The notes under the pieces: model-generated | Database searches by the model: none | Seen by the model: the letters and a program-made list of their open reading frames with translations, nothing else | What the model was told of the DNA's origin: nothing | Assembly (NCBI GenBank): GCA_025331435.1 | Contig: JAIWNI010000032.1 | Span: 124,001 to 188,000 of the forward strand | DNA from: Choanephora cucurbitarum | Taxonomy: Eukaryota > Mucoromycota > Mucoromycetes > Mucorales > Choanephoraceae | Reading direction: 5' to 3' | Length of the DNA: 64,000 bases | Shown here: one piece after another, positions 1 to 11,777 of the stretch | Layout: every line of letters begins with the position of its first letter | Numbering within the stretch: the first letter of the stretch is position 1 | Made by a program: the position numbers and the translations under genes

Positions 1-1632
1 ATAACTCAAGTCAACTTTTTGAAGAACTTTGTCACTGTATTTCACAAAGTCGCGGCATCGTTTAGAGACAGCAGCAAAGCGAAGAACCGATAAGAAATCG
101 AGATGTTCTACAACCAAACCTAAAATTTCTTCATTGAATAACGTCAAACGACCGTCACCATGAAAGTCAACAGACTTGCTTGTCTTGGTAGATACAGAAT
201 TCTCTTTGAGATTGGTTTGTTGTTCAGAATTAGTTTGCTTCAGATTACGATTAGCAAGTGCTACTAAATAGGGATCAGACCAAACGGCGACACTAGCTCT
301 CCGCTTTCTGGTTTCATTTCCTCTAAAGGCACTAGCTGCCGTCTGCGGCAACAAAGTAGGATCTTGATCACTGGTTGTACTACATACTGAACTAGGCTTG
401 ATTTTTGATGTTTGATCCAACACAGGTGAATCTGTTTTTCCCACCTCAGTATCAAAAAGAAGAGGAGCCTATATGTCTTTTCAGCAAACCGAAAAGTTAT
501 ATGTAAACTATTGTTCTACCTTTGTCTTTAGTTGGCTCAGAGACTTTTCTGCCATCTCTTTGAAATGTTGTTGTAAATTAGGAAAAGAGCTGACGGCTTG
601 GATGAAGTCTGATTTTTTGAGAATATAAAGCTCAATCGCAGTGACAGCACGAGCATCAGCAGCTCGTGCCTTGTTTAAGAGTACTGAAATATCGCCAAAA
701 TAATCGCCAGAAGATAACCGTTCAACAGGCATATCGCTCCTTGTATCATTTAGGTTAACCAATTCAACAGTACCTATACATAAATTAGAAGATAAGCAAT
801 TGCTGCACAAGTAATGAATCTGGGATCAACCTACCGCTCAAGATGAAATAAAGGTCAGTACCTTCATCTCCTCTTTTATAGATCAAGTCGTTAGGTGCAT
901 AATGGCGGGGTTCTACTCTGAGTGATATATGATGCAAGAATTCTTCTGGACAGTCTTTGAAATAAGGACTCTATAAAAAATCAGTCTAATCTTATTTCTT
1001 AATATTGTCGTCACTCAACTTACTTTTTGTAGCAAATTACGAGCACCTGTAAACTCTTCTACGTTGCGCTCTGTTAGTGGCTTGTGACTGATACGTTCTG
1101 CTCCATTCATGCTTTTGCTTTTGTTTAGCAAAGCAAGTCTTTCTTCTGCTTCAAACAATAATACTTTCTGGACTTCAGGATACTGAGGCAAAATTGTATT
1201 GACATCATCCGCGGTCAGCAAAGCAACTATACATTTACTACTGGCAATGACAGTGGCTGTTCTAGGCATAGAGAACAAGATACCGATTTCGCCAAAACAA
1301 GAACCTTTTGGAAGTGTGGCATAAATGCGTTCAAAGTCAGCACTGCAGACATCAACGGAGCCTTTTAATAGAAAAAACATTGCTTTGGAAGGTTCTCCTT
1401 CTACTATAATCACATCTCTAGGACTGTATATTCTCAAATGCATATGGCAAGCAATCTCTTCAAGAAAATGTTCGTTGTTGGTGCGTTGAAAGAGAGAATG
1501 TTGTCGGAGCGAATGCAAAAGTTCTGGAGGTATTGAATTTTCGTCGCTTAATTCCATGGAAGAGACAGAAGAAGAAGACGTTGAATTGTTGAGCCAAAAT
1601 GGTGGTCTTTCCGTTGTTTGTATATCAATCAT
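1..1632 (-). CDS. Cyclic-nucleotide-binding / F-box protein, 3' part outside window
   Basis: Four exons on the minus strand in consistent phase: 1632-1024, 970-835, 773-520 and 468 to beyond base 1. At least 489 residues are visible. Residues about 35-160 form a first cNMP-binding fold, with phosphate-binding cassette FGEIGILF at 113-120 and the conserved Arg in MPRTATV. A second cNMP fold spans exons 2-3, with cassette FGDISVLL, where the usual Glu is Asp. A Ser/Thr-rich linker follows. Near the window edge comes an F-box-like segment (LTLFNEEILGLVVEHLDFLS, then AAVSKRCRDFV). Fungal proteins of this type usually continue into leucine-rich repeats, but that part is outside the window. Inference: an SCF-type substrate receptor sensing a cyclic nucleotide or similar ligand. 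A PKA regulatory subunit is less likely, because there is no dimerisation or inhibitor-site region and an F-box is present. Confidence 0.8.
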
Positions 1633-2294
1633 TTGGAAAAAACAGAAATTAAATAAAAAAGAAAAGAATAGATTACAATCTAGAGCTAGTTTTATAAGTC
1701 TTGGGGGTTTTGGCTAGACCAATCAAATTTAGTTTATGCATTTCATTTTTAGTAAAATTGATGAAATCACCAGGAAAATCATTGTTGTCTTAGACTCGAA
1801 TCAAGCCAAAATTCAGCACAAAGAGAGAGAAAGACATGTTAAAATAAGAACATTTTCAATGATAGCTTTGAACACCTTTGGTTGTTGTTATCGTGCTGAC
1901 ATCAAATCGCGTTCTTATGAACAGGAACCTATTTAATTCTTCGAAGAAGAGTATTATCCTCATAAGAGGATATTATGACCTACTTCGTTGCTTTGACTAT
2001 ACGAGTGTTTTGTTGGTCAATTGACTTCTCAGAACTGCATTCTTCTTCCTAGCAAGCATGTCTCATTCATTCAAATCTACATACCGACTAATTCTTCTGA
2101 TGTTTATTCAGGTGCAAGAGATTAGGGGGAAATTTGTCAAAGACATAATGAGACCATGTAATCCCACAAGATTTGAGGGATCGACTCAAAGCTGTAATAT
2201 TTAGTGTCTAAGCAATTCGATAACTGATGTCAAGGGTAGCTTTTTATTTTTATGCATTAATAACCTTCTAAATCTCAACGAGACGTATGGCATA

Positions 2295-2436
2295 CAATAG
2301 TGGCTTTATTTAAGAGTGTGCATATTCTTGGGAAATACACTCTTATATCTGAACATACTATTATATTGAATGGTATTCTAACGCTTGAAGCGATTTTCAA
2401 GTTGAGGAATTGTACTCTTAAATCAAGCAACTACTG
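2295..2436. mobile_element. MITE-like element, TA-flanked, 142 bp
   Basis: Left end CAATAGTGGCTTTATTTAAG and right end (reverse complement) CAGTAGTTGCTTGATTTAAG form imperfect terminal inverted repeats. TA occurs immediately outside both ends (2293-2294 and 2437-2438), the target-site duplication expected of Tc1/mariner/pogo-type elements. The interior segment around AACGCTTGAAGCGATTTTCA is shared almost exactly with the element at 29035-29190. There is no coding capacity, so it is presumably mobilised in trans. Confidence 0.7.
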
Positions 2437-2843
2437 TATTAGAAAAAGCACTTTATTTAAACTGCTAATATTGTGAAGCTGTAGCTACCTGTGATACTGA
2501 GAGACTAGAAGACAAGAACTTGACAGTATCTTAATATCATAGCCTATTTTTTACCGAGAGTTGAATAGTTTGGCTATCAATTGCTGGACAAATAGTTAGC
2601 GTTTGATATGAGGGAAAGCAGCGAATGATGGTAATAACCTATGATTGGCTGATCCATTCTGAGTTTGGCACAAATACTACAGTTCTTAAACTGAACATAT
2701 TCAGCCAGCTTGAAGACAATTCAAGAGTTCAAAGGAAGAGGAAAGTGCAGAGCAAATTGGTAACAGGTCCAAATGTTCTGGCGAGAAAATGAGTATATAC
2801 GCGCATGCACACACGCATTTGCATGATTGTACTAAGAATATAA
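2437..2843. repeat. Interspersed repeat, copy A (inverted partner near 33.7-34.1 kb)
   Basis: The reverse complement of 33725-34136 matches this stretch along nearly its whole length with scattered substitutions and small indels. Examples are the shared blocks TGTGAAGCTGTAGCTACCTG and TGAGAGACTAGAAGACAAGA. It ends in an alternating purine/pyrimidine block (GTATATACGCGCATGCACAC). There is no open frame of note. It adjoins the MITE at 2295-2436, and the partner copy also adjoins a MITE-like end, so the two may be parts of one larger element. Confidence 0.75.
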
Positions 2844-3118
2844 ATTGCACTATTATCTTGAAATGGTTTCACAAAATAGTCTTGATCCAGAGAAACGTAC
2901 AACTGCTATAGCCAATCAAAATTAGGCACTCACCTGAAAGTCACTTGATACTCCATTAAGATCAATCTTCTTGCTCATATGGTTACCTTACTTGCAGAGA
3001 ATATTGTATGTCAAAAACTCCCTCATTTCTGTACATTCAAGCCGAGCTTTTTTTCTTTCCTTCTTTTGTTACTCAACCAGGCTTACTTTGTTTATAGAAA
3101 AAGGAGCAACAGGGCAGA

Positions 3119-5191
3119 ATGAAGATACTTGTTTACGATGATCTTGGTGCATCAAGTACTTCAGTCAAGCACATTGTTGCCATGTTGAAATCAACACTTT
3201 GTCAAGATTATATTGTTGATGTTGTTGATCGGAAAGTGTTCGATTCAGAAGAATGGCAAACAGAATGTGCCATGCTTGTCATGCCAGGTGGTCGTGATTT
3301 ACCTTATTGTCAAGCACTTGAAGGCCGACCCAACCAAGCTATTAAGGCCTTTGTGGAAAATGGAGGACGTTATTTAGGTATCTGTGCAGGCGCTTATTAT
3401 GCATCTGAATCAATTGAGTTTGAAAAAGGCAATCCACAGATGGAGATTATTGCATCTCGGCCACTTGGATTTTATCCAGGTCTTTGTCGAGGTACTGCTT
3501 ATCCAGGCTTCTCTTATTCAAGCGAGCGAGGTGCACGTCTGGTTCCTGTTGGATTACATAAGGAAGCTTTCGAGAGTAGTCAGCATACTATTTCAGAGGA
3601 TGTTTGGATGTACTATAATGGGGGTGGCTATTTTGTGGATGCTGATCAATACAGCGACCGAGTAACAGTATTATGCGGATACAAGGAATTGGATGATGCA
3701 GCGTCCATTGTTCATTGCCGTGTAGGGCAAGGTCATGCACTCCTAATCAGCACCCATCCAGAGTATGAAGCTACATCAGATGACTTGTTAGCAGCTGCTA
3801 CTACAGACAACCATCATTTGCAGTTATTAAATCAATTGGCACTTTCAAGAACAGACAGAAATGACTTGATGAGATTATGCTTTTCTCGGATCGGATTGGA
3901 GTTGAATTCACTAGAGAGTACCTTGGGATCCAATGTCAAAAAGTCTACGCCTAGTACCATGTATTTTACCGGATTGACAAAAGCATGTGTGTCCGAATCT
4001 ATATCTCGTCTACAAAAACAAAGAAATTCAATAACTTACCTATTGCATGATGCAACAGATAGCTTTTGTGTTTCAGAACTAGATGATGTGATGGGCGAGC
4101 AGGCTATGTTATTTAACTTGTGCAGAGTAAGAGAAGGAAAGCCGCCTGTTATCCAGCTCATTTACCCTACATTGACAAGTACTATCGAGCCACTTTATCC
4201 TCCTCATTCTGTCACTCCACAATTTAGCTCAGAAGCTTATTACCGATTTCTTGTTCAAAAGAGACAGAGAGAACAAAACATGGGCACTGAACAGCAATAT
4301 GTGTTTGGTAACAGCTTGATATATACATCAGATATTAGTAGAACTACATCTGTGTTTACAGAGTGAGTATTGGCTCTTCTCCTTAGTACAATAGCTAACG
4401 CCTGTTCAGAAATCCCAAATTTTTAGAAGGGCTGTCTTCTGGATTTGTATGCATCGACCTAAAGGAAGAACAGAATCAAGGTACTGTTGGCGGTAAAAGA
4501 AAGAAAAGGAAACTGATACGATTCTTCTGACCATAGATGTGCTCTGTTTTAGCATTGTTCTACGGCATAGTTTTGAATTGAAAAATGCGCCTGTTGTATT
4601 CTTGCAGTACTTGATTAGCTTAGCTATTGCTAAGTGTTTGGCATCAGTTGGCAAGGATTTATCTGTGCATATAAAATGGCCTAGCGATATTTACCTGAAG
4701 ACAGAAAGGAATTTAATTGAAACAGGACAATCAAAGACGCATTTGAGCTTTGTCAATAATCAATATGTTCTTGTCATTGGTAATACTAAATTGTGTTGTT
4801 TACTTTTTGGGCCTGTATTCTAATGTATTTACTTACAGATAACCAAGTCAATTTGACTGATATAAGAGATGCAATGCCTGCTAGTGTGTTGCCTGCGTTA
4901 GAGGATATTTTGGCAGATATTATTACTAAATTTGAATCCATGTATATAACTTTTTGTCAGAGAGGAATTGAAGATCAACTTTTGCAAGAATACTATCATT
5001 ATTGGCTGCATAAGGACTCCATCGTGGCCTTAAAGACAAGTTACCAAAACGATACAGTCAAAATTATTGGTATCACACCTGACCATGGTATGCTCAAAGT
5101 AGAGAGCCTCCAGCATCAAGGAAAACTGTATGGCCTTTTGCCAAATAGCCATTTTCTCGACATGGACCAAAGCTTAATTCGGTCACTGTAA
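3119..5191 (+). CDS. Biotin-protein ligase homologue with degenerate catalytic motifs
   Basis: Four exons (3119-4362, 4410-4492, 4537-4779, 4839-5191) give 640 aa, close to fungal BPL1 (yeast about 690). Residues about 1-250 are the N-terminal amidotransferase-like domain of eukaryotic biotin ligases (MPGGRDLPYC, GICAGAYYAS). The ligase domain begins near FGNSLIYTSDISRTTSVF and NPKFLEGLSSGF. A C-terminal domain ends in GKLYGLLPNS. In the family the loop GRGRGxNxW binds biotinyl-AMP. Here the exon reads QNQGTVG and then, after a 44-nt intron, DVLCFS, so the loop is absent. KWPND is KWPSD, and the following KIGG and GLN motifs are not recognisable. Phase is kept throughout, so the gene may be expressed. 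It is either a catalytically dead paralogue or a decaying copy. An assembly error in the loop exon is the main alternative. Confidence 0.75.
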
Positions 5192-6942
5192 TCATTTGTC
5201 TGTCAAAAAAAAAAAGCTTTGTCTTCTTTTGCTTGATTGAAGATGACGAGCCTTATTGTTAGTCCAACCATACCCAAGTGTTCTTCATTTTTTCGTTTAC
5301 TTTTCATAGAAATAAATCTTAAATAAATACTAAGCTTCGCTGTTGTGAAAGACTCAAGATGAATTAACAGCATAATGCAAAGACACTTTGACAAAACAAT
5401 GCGCTTTTCTTCTATGTTTTATATCATTCAGTTAAGGATCAAGAATAGAGCTTTACAATTATTCATTAAAGAGTAATCATTGTAGACTAAGCTGCAGCTT
5501 AATAGTGAGCAAACAAAGAGTTCAAAGAACATTTTGTGAAGACAGTGGGACATCAATGCTTCAACCAAATTGATGATAAGCGACTACAAACAATGTTGCA
5601 AATTATTGTTTTGCCCTACCACTTAAAAAGGAAACAACTGAAGGCTGATTCGACTGTGTCAACTATTTAGTTAAGGAATACCACGGCTTTTTAAGCGGCA
5701 CCTCTACATCAAGGGATAACTTTGATATCTAAGAAACAAAGAAAAACCTTACATACTTTAGGCATAAGCACACTTTATTAAAAAGAGTTTCAGGTAGAAC
5801 AATACAAGACAGAAAACTAAAAAGGATGAAGGAGTTTTCTTTTGACTTGGGGAGGTCAATAAAGGAAATGCGGACAATTTAAAAAAAGGATTGAGCCCCT
5901 TCAGGTGCTACTAAGAATTCGTTTTCATTTTCGGGGACTGGGATTGATGAAACGATTAAGTCAGTACTGCAGACATTTTAAAGATCCCCAGTACATCTCA
6001 AATACAGACAATTGGTTCCCAGTTTTGGCATCTGGAGAAGTAACAATAGAAAAATGAATTTAGTTTCTGTGCTGTCACAAGCCACGTCTATTTGGCCAAT
6101 GGGTATCAGCATGGTAACTAAAGTCATAGGTGAAAGGCAGCAGATGTCAGGCTGAGAGAGACCAAGCCGTTGAATAATGAATCCTGAAAAGGGACTTGTC
6201 AGTTGATATTTTTGGATGCTTCAAATGTTTCACACATTTAAAGTGCATACCCAATGAAACAAAAAAATGAGCCACAGTAGCTCTGTAACAGCAAGAAAGC
6301 AGAAACTGATTCTGAAAAAAAAAGCTAACAGTATGATCTACATGTAAAAATATTAAGCTCAAGCGATCGACAAGCCAAAAAGTAACAGCCAAAAAAAAAC
6401 TTTTATAAAAGCATTTACTTATCATGCTCAGCAATTGTGGCTTTAGTTTGAGTTGAACTTCATTTGTATTCGAGAAACATTATATCTCTGCTAACAATAA
6501 GATCTTATAAATTACTGGGGGGGGGGAAGCATCAATTGTGTGTGTACTGTCTTGGCAAGTTTATCTAAAAAAGTAAAGAGATAAGGCACAAGGGCTCAAA
6601 GAATCTCTTTATATATACATATTATATCCATAATTATCTATTAATAAAGGAGGACGGTGACACAAATTACAGAGACAGAGTATTCAAGAGGCTCCAAAGC
6701 TACTGTTGACCTTGTTTCTTCTCAATCAGAATCGGTCATTCAAAGACAACTGATTTTATTAAAAAGAGAAAGGAGCGCAATCTGAATAAATCAGTTGTTC
6801 ACAATTTGATATTCAGAAGCTCACCATTTGACGCTGCGTCCACTGTCCTTATTTTTTCTTTTTTCTACCTTTTTTTTTTCTCTTTTCTTTGTGTACCTTT
6901 CTTTTTTCTTTCTTTCTTTCTTTCCTAACGTTGCTTGTTGTC
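5192..6942. other. Intergenic region, no gene seen
   Basis: The sequence is AT-rich with poly-A/T runs and a nine-G tract near 6519-6527. Open frames here (for example 6147-6434 minus) are short and unlike any family I recognise. The last 100 bases before 6943 are very pyrimidine-rich (TTTC/CTTT), a common promoter or 5'-leader composition in this window. Confidence 0.5.
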
Positions 6943-9900
6943 ATGGAAGACTATTACCGAGGCAAAACAGTACTTATTACTGGAGCTACTGGCTTTGTAG
7001 GCAAGGCTATCTTGTGGCAACTACTAAAGCAAGCAGGTTCTGTTATAGACAAAGTATATGTACTCATTCGACCGAAACGAGTGCCGATGGGAAGTCCATC
7101 CCAACGCCTTTTAGACGAAATCATCAACACACATGTACAGTTCATTTTTTATTAGCCTTAAGCGATACTCATTCCTTTTCTCTTAAGGCTTTTAGAAAAT
7201 TATTAGTGGAACATTTCGACAATGACAGAGAGTTCTTTCAGAACAAGCTAGTACCAGTTTCATATGACTTATCTTTACCACATATGGGCCTGTCAATGCA
7301 AGACAGTCAATCACTCAGAAGCTCACAGATTGTGATTCATTGTGCCGCAACATCAGAATACGAAAGCTCGCTCGAATGGAATTTAGAGGTATGAATACCT
7401 TGATTTGTAATAAAGCAATTGTATTAAACATGGTTGAATAGACAAACGTTTTGGGTACTATTCGACTGATGGACTATTTAGACAGCTGCGATGATGTATG
7501 TAAGTGGTACGCTTGCATTTTATTCATATAAGGCATAAGAACAGAATTAAACGTTCGCCCCCCCTATAGGTTCTTTTATCCATTTGTCTCCAGCTCATAT
7601 CTATCAAGAATTGCCTGAAGGATCTGTAGATGCCAGTATATCTGAATATGTATATGATATTGGATTTGGTGATCCAGAGGCGTTTCTCAAAGAACTCTTA
7701 GCTGCTGAAGAAAAAGGCAAGTTGATCAATACATGTCGGATCAAGAAAATTGCAATAATTAATCTTCTTTTTATTGTTAGAATTAGCGGCCCTGATCAAG
7801 CGCATATTGCAAAAATATTCTACACTTCATTTGTTCACAAAAGCACTCGTGGAACATCTTGTCATTCGCCGCATGGAGCAAATGCGTGATCAGCAGGAAT
7901 ATGGAGGCAAACAACCTTATCCATTAGCCATCTTCCGTTCTAATTATTTAGGTCCTAGTTTGCAAGAACCTTCACCTGGCTGGGTAAAAAAAAAAAAAAA
8001 AAGAGAGACAGTACAAGATGCATGTTTATTAAATTTATTTTTAGACAAGTGGTGTTTCAGGTATCTCATCTTGGCTAGCTTTGTATGGTTATGCTATTCC
8101 TATCATTCAACCAGATCAAGGCTCACGACCAGCCAATATAGTGCCTGTTGATTATGCAGCATCCAGTATTGTTCGTGCAATTCCTCAGTTCACTTATCCA
8201 GGTGACCGATTTGTCCTCCCCTTAGTCTATAATGTCAACAACCTAGTTCATACAGGAGATGGACCTACAATCAACTTTTTCCCTTATATCTATCATATTG
8301 CTATACCAAAGGAGCCCATTTCTTGGTACAGTGCCTATGTTGCCATTCAAGATTACTGGAGTCGACCCAATCATCAACTGACAACCTCCGATCGATTACC
8401 TACTGCTGAGCAATATTTCTCATCCAACAAAACCCTCTCAAAGGCTCGATTTTTGATGCAGTACTACTTCCGATCAACTCCCACTGCCACAGCTCCTCCT
8501 CCAGTACCTGCCCTACCCTCCTCCTTCTTGCTCTCACCTTCCTCTTCCTCTTCATCCTTACCATCCACATTGTCACAGAAAAGAGCCAGCCAACGTGCTT
8601 CCATGTTGTCTAACTCTAGTGGTTCTGTCCTTTACAGTTCATCCACTAGCTTTGCGACTAAACCAGACTTGTTTCAACAGAACGATCACCAAAAATGGAT
8701 GGAGCTGGCCTCCAATATTCGCAACAACCTCACTCGACAGAACAAATATCAATGGAAGCATAGCTCTGACAAGTTTCATGCATTGCTTGGTCACCACTTG
8801 GATGACCTCAACCAGCGTTTCAGCAAACTAGATTGGTACAATTATTTCTTACAGAGCTGTCATGGTGTTCATGTGCATACGATGCATGGCGGTCCTCATT
8901 TGCGTTCGATCATAATGTCATCACAAACACTGTGTGCTCTTTATTCGTCTGTGCGTCAGCCTGACAGTGTCTCTAGCATTATTGACGCACCTTTCCGTAG
9001 TGTTGTCTATACAGAAGAAGAAATGCGACAACGAATACAACATATGATCAACATCACTATCTCGTCGCTTAAAAATCCTATAAAGTCTATACAAGAAGAA
9101 AAGCAGTGGAAGCCTATCTGGATTGAATACTTGAACGATACATTAGAAGATTGGTGCGACGAAGGATCTACTTCATTGAAGGCCATCTTGCAAGAGAAAC
9201 AAGATGCCTTGCAACACTGGAAGTTGCGGGTCGAGGAAAATGCTGAATCGGCCAAGGTCACTGTTCTCAACGATGCTCGAGTCATTGAAGCTATCAAACA
9301 GGTAAAGAGAAAAGAGAGTTTTATCAGAATGACGTCGTGGATATGTTCATGCACATTCTGTTGTTTTATTAACCACCGTGCTCTATCTAGTTGTCTAAGC
9401 GTTCAGGTATGCCAGAACCCAAGGTCATGGAAGAAGCAGCTCGCTCCTTTAATCGAATTCAGGAAAGAACACAACTACCTTACGCCTGGTTTGCAGCATC
9501 TTTCCTTCAGAAAGTGCTCAAAAACATGTTTAGTGGTATTTACATTGACCAACGCAGCCTTGAAAAGATCCGTATGGCTATCGACAATTCAGACAAACAA
9601 GTGGTGTACGTGCCATTATCAAAGACAGCATTGGATCCTATTCTTGTTTGGTATTTGGCCATTCGTTATAGACTCCCTATACCAGCGCTTGTCTTGGATG
9701 AGGCCTTGGCTATCCTGGGTCCCTTTTCAGACCTCCTGAGATTAGCAGGTGCTGTCTTTATCAAACGAGACCCTCATGCTCGTTCTGGTTTGACAACAGC
9801 GGTGACATCAGCCTATCTACAGTATCTGCTTCAGGAACGCGGTGCTCTTACACTAAGTTTGGATCAAATGCGTTCCCGCACGGGTATCTTCAAGACACCT

Positions 9901-11777
9901 TATCAAGACGGCTTACTGGATATGATAAAGGATAACAAAGATGCCTTGTTTGTTCCTATCAATATCACTTATGAGGAGACTCCTGATCTTGCTCTATTGA
10001 TTGAACAAGACCTTCAGATGGATAAACAACAGAGTAAGCTTCGTGTCGTGAATCAACTCCAACGCCGCACTACATCTAATCGCATGTCTACACCCATGAA
10101 AGTCTCTAGACCTAGTGATAGTCGATCTCATCGTGTTCGTAGCCGCAGTTTAGGCAATGGATTTGTTGAAGAAAGAACCCATAGTCCACTCACTGGGACA
10201 CATCTGGGACGATTGTTGATAGGTATAGGATTGCCTGTACCCACTATGGAAGATGCCACTGTCTTAGCACAAAGAATTCAAGAGGGTCAGAAGCAGGCCA
10301 CTTTTGCCAGTTCCATCTCTTTAGTAGCAGCCATTTTACTTCATAGTCGGATCAACGGCAACTGCATTGATTTGGAAACAATGAAAGATCATTTGAAATA
10401 CCTTTTAGAATTGGTCAAACTACAAGGCTACTTTATAGATTGGCAAGGTAAAGAGAAACAAGTAGAACATCCTTTAGGGACTCACAATTGTTTGAATATA
10501 GAATATGAAGATACAGAGAATATCATATTTTATAACATCAGACTCTTGGAAAAATGTTCAAACAGCGTATCGATTGATGAGCGTAGTAATAGTTTTATGT
10601 TCCGTATATCGACACGATCCGAAAATATTCTTCAGTTGGCTTATTATGCTAATCAGGTATAGTTATTTTCCAGTACTGTCTATTTTTTTTTTGGATACTA
10701 ATCTAGCAATGATGATTATACTTGGTATATTTCTGTTGATAGCTACGTGAGATATTTGTATTGGATTCGATTTTTTCTGCTACTTATCTTTCATTTGGTA
10801 CGCGCACCAGAGTTTTCGAGACAGCATTTTTAGAGCGTTTTGAACTTTTGACCACCTTGTTACAACATCAATTTAATTCAACTTGGAATATTCGACTTGT
10901 AAAGTGAAACAGATCAGCATACAAACTAACAATGCTTAACCTACTCTCTTTCTTAGGAATACAATACCTTGCGCAAACGATACAAAGACTACATACGAGA
11001 AGCACAAAACGCAACAGAAGAAGGAAGAGAAGAAGACAATGACGAAGGCGTTGAAGTGGAAGAGGATGGTACAATGCTCGAACGTCTTGTCACCAAAGTC
11101 AGCAATAGCAAGCAGTACAGTCATTTGACATTGCTAGCTTCTTTTGTGTATCCTATCATCGATTCATTCTGGGTCACACTGTGCGCTCTGTCAGCGTTGA
11201 ATGATGTACGCGTCTTCCCTATCACGCTGGTACCTACCTTATCACAATGGATCGGTATGCACCTGATCAGCGGTAGAAGAACCATCTATAGCGAAGTTCT
11301 TTCAAAAGAGTACAGCCAAAACACACTTCAATCCCTTGTCTTGTTGGGTGTATTAGATCAAAAGCCAGCCAAGTTAGTACTTTCACCTGATGCACAGATG
11401 TTAATGCAGGCACTAGGATTATCTACCAATGATGATGTGGTGCTTCAGGCAGAAAAGGATAAGGTAATACTGCAATATTCTCTTTCAGGACCATGGACTA
11501 ACTTAAAAAAAAACAAAAGGATGATGAGGCTGTTGCTTTAGATTCAATTGCTGAATTATGCAAAAAGATAGAACAGGTTAGGTTAAAAGAAGAAGATGTG
11601 ACAGGCTCGGTGCATATCTATGAGAAATGTCAAAATCAGATTAAAAGCCTTGCCAAAACTACTGACAGCAACAGCTCGTTTTCTAAACGACATGGTGCTA
11701 TCGTACTAGAACAAAAAGAAGAAGCCATGGCCCAATTAGGTTATGCATTAATACAAAGTATGGATACTATATTATAA
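6943..11777 (+). CDS. Fatty acyl-CoA reductase-like / glycerophosphate acyltransferase-like fusion
   Basis: Ten exons (6943-7134, 7188-7388, 7442-7499, 7570-7716, 7781-7983, 8045-9301, 9391-10656, 10743-10898, 10957-11463, 11520-11777) give 1414 aa in continuous phase. Intron 4 is GC-AG. Residues 8-300 are a NAD(P)-binding reductase domain of the FAR/male-sterility family, with Rossmann motif GATGFVGK near 13-20. Where FARs have catalytic YxxxK, the sequence is HLFTK (His216, Lys220). From about residue 690 a PlsB/GNPAT-type acyltransferase domain follows: motif I VYVPLSKTALDP, motif II GAVFIKR, motif III RSRTG, motif IV FVPINITYE. The family's catalytic His of HxxxxD is Ser763; Asp768 remains. 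The pairing matches the two enzymes of ether-lipid/wax chemistry (acyl-DHAP formation and fatty alcohol supply), but both active sites look altered, so activity is uncertain. There is a low-complexity Ser/Pro linker around residues 410-450. Confidence 0.8.

Larger units (their letters stand above)
1633..3118. other. Intergenic region with repeat copy A
   Basis: There is no convincing gene. The short open frame at 1736-1936 has no family resemblance or splice context. The right half holds a MITE-like element (2295-2436) followed by a longer interspersed repeat (2437-2843), whose inverted partner lies near 33.7-34.1 kb. The region is a shared 5' flank, since the genes on either side are divergent. 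Confidence 0.6.

Noticed and set aside
3384..3665. 93-aa plus-strand open frame inside the biotin ligase homologue
   Set aside because: It is out of frame with the clearly conserved amidotransferase-like domain, so it is a shadow frame.
6828..7394. 188-aa plus-strand open frame with a Phe-rich start
   Set aside because: It overlaps the pyrimidine-rich leader and exons 1-2 of the FAR fusion in another frame. The true frame starts at 6943 and contains the GATGFVGK motif.
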